This document shows, one piece after another, positions 14,186-14,557 of a DNA stretch of 14,557 bases. The notes below the pieces were generated by a model. The model was not told where the DNA came from and did not search any database. It worked only from the letters and a program-made list of their open reading frames with translations. The position numbers and the translations under genes were made by a program. The stretch is from Candidatus Melainabacteria bacterium (GTDB lineage: Bacteria > Cyanobacteriota > Vampirovibrionia > Vampirovibrionales > JAJTHC01), in NCBI GenBank assembly GCA_026389055.1, contig JAPLIO010000190.1:1-14557 (forward strand), written 5' to 3'. Every line of letters begins with the position of its first letter. Positions within the stretch are counted from its first letter, which is position 1.

Positions 14186-14557
14186 CTACAAATTTTCTGC
14201 AATCTCATCAGTTAAGCGAAGCAATTCAGTAGCTACTATCAATGATGGCGTTGGTACAACGGATGGGGTTTTGGTAAGCTGTTCTTCTGTATCACTATTT
14301 CGGTAAATTCCATGGTACTGCATCCATGCATAAAAGTTTTTAAGATCGTTCTTGGTAAAGTTGCTTGAATCTGCTTTACTGACATAGTCATTAGGGAAAA
14401 ATTCATAACCACCTTTTTTTGTATAGTCTTCTCGTTTAAAAGTAAAAAGATAAGGAACCAAGTCCTTTGTGAACCTTTTAACATTTTCAGGTATTTGAGA
14501 GGCTATTATTGCAGCATCAGAGGGGACTCTTCTCAAAAATGCTAAAGCGTTTTGGAT
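14186..14557 (-). CDS. Hypothetical protein, C-terminal part (5' end beyond the window)
   Basis: The frame is open from the window edge (14557) to TAG at 14186, giving at least 123 residues. The sequence upstream of a possible TTG start at 14536 reads on without a stop (IQNALAFLRRVPSD), so the gene most likely begins outside the window. The visible part has no membrane segment or signal. It is rich in Lys, Tyr, Phe and Asn (DLKNFYAWMQYHGIYRN, YTKKGGYEFFPNDY) and ends in a helical stretch (IVATELLRLTDEIAENL). I do not recognise the family. It is more AT-rich than the neighbours, which hints at a different origin. It converges on the TPR gene with a ten-base gap and no visible terminator between them. 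Confidence 0.6.
   Translation of the reverse strand: MQNALAFLRRVPSDAAIIASQIPENVKRFTKDLVPYLFTFKREDYTKKGGYEFFPNDYVSKADSSNFTKNDLKNFYAWMQYHGIYRNSDTEEQLTKTPSVVPTPSLIVATELLRLTDEIAENL

Noticed and set aside
1..14557. CRISPR arrays, tRNA or rRNA genes, phage or defence systems
   Set aside because: No regularly spaced repeats, cloverleaf-like or rRNA-like sequence, and no nuclease, integrase or toxin-like protein seen; the window is mostly a housekeeping respiratory operon.

Overview
The window is almost entirely one minus-strand operon for respiratory complex I (NDH-1), read from about 11.9 kb down to about 0.3 kb in the order nuoA-B-C-D-H-I-J-K-L-M-N. A strong rho-independent terminator lies just beyond nuoN. 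All eleven subunits of the membrane arm and quinone/iron-sulfur arm are present and intact. The NADH-oxidising subunits NuoE, NuoF and NuoG are absent here: nuoD is followed directly by nuoH, and the DNA upstream of nuoA carries an unrelated gene. The complex encoded is therefore the 11-subunit type, whose electron donor is not visible in the window (ferredoxin in cyanobacterial relatives).

Several subunits read like cyanobacterial Ndh proteins as I remember them: the NuoA C-terminus (FLYPWA and YAWRKGALRW blocks), NuoB (PRQADLIITAGTIT), the NuoC end (ILMPxxWxGxPLRKDY) and the second NuoI cluster (CIFCGNCxExCP, then YELA-like residues). Cyanobacteria scatter these genes over several loci, whereas here they form one collinear operon. 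A non-photosynthetic relative of Cyanobacteria (Vampirovibrionia/'Melainabacteria' or a similar lineage) is my best guess. It is inferred from remembered sequences, not from a search.

Layout. Bases 1-264 have no convincing gene but hold a 10-bp tandem repeat and a 22-bp imperfect inverted repeat that looks like mobile-element debris. Bases 265-301 are the operon terminator. Bases 322-11917 are the nuo operon. It contains a terminator-like hairpin with U8 between nuoD and nuoH, a second hairpin at the nuoK stop, a candidate promoter before nuoK, and runs of two to four tandem ATG codons at the starts of nuoD, nuoH, nuoI and nuoN. Bases 11918-12213 are a divergent intergenic region with the probable nuoA promoter and three copies of AAAAAGAGGA. 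Bases 12214-14175 (+) encode a 653-residue TPR-repeat protein whose start region is odd: a triple ATGCC repeat, an overlapping upstream reading frame with the only good Shine-Dalgarno, and hydrophobic codons in frame before the ATG. Bases 14186-14557 (-) are the 3' part of an unrecognised, more AT-rich gene that runs off the window.

The eleven Nuo proteins together would form a proton-pumping quinone reductase. NuoB, C, D and I carry electrons to quinone. NuoH, A, J and K couple this to the antiporter-like pumps NuoL, M and N. I see no new multi-gene system. The most unusual points are a Thr in NuoD where the quinone-site Tyr is expected, the in-operon terminator, the tandem start codons and the TPR start region.
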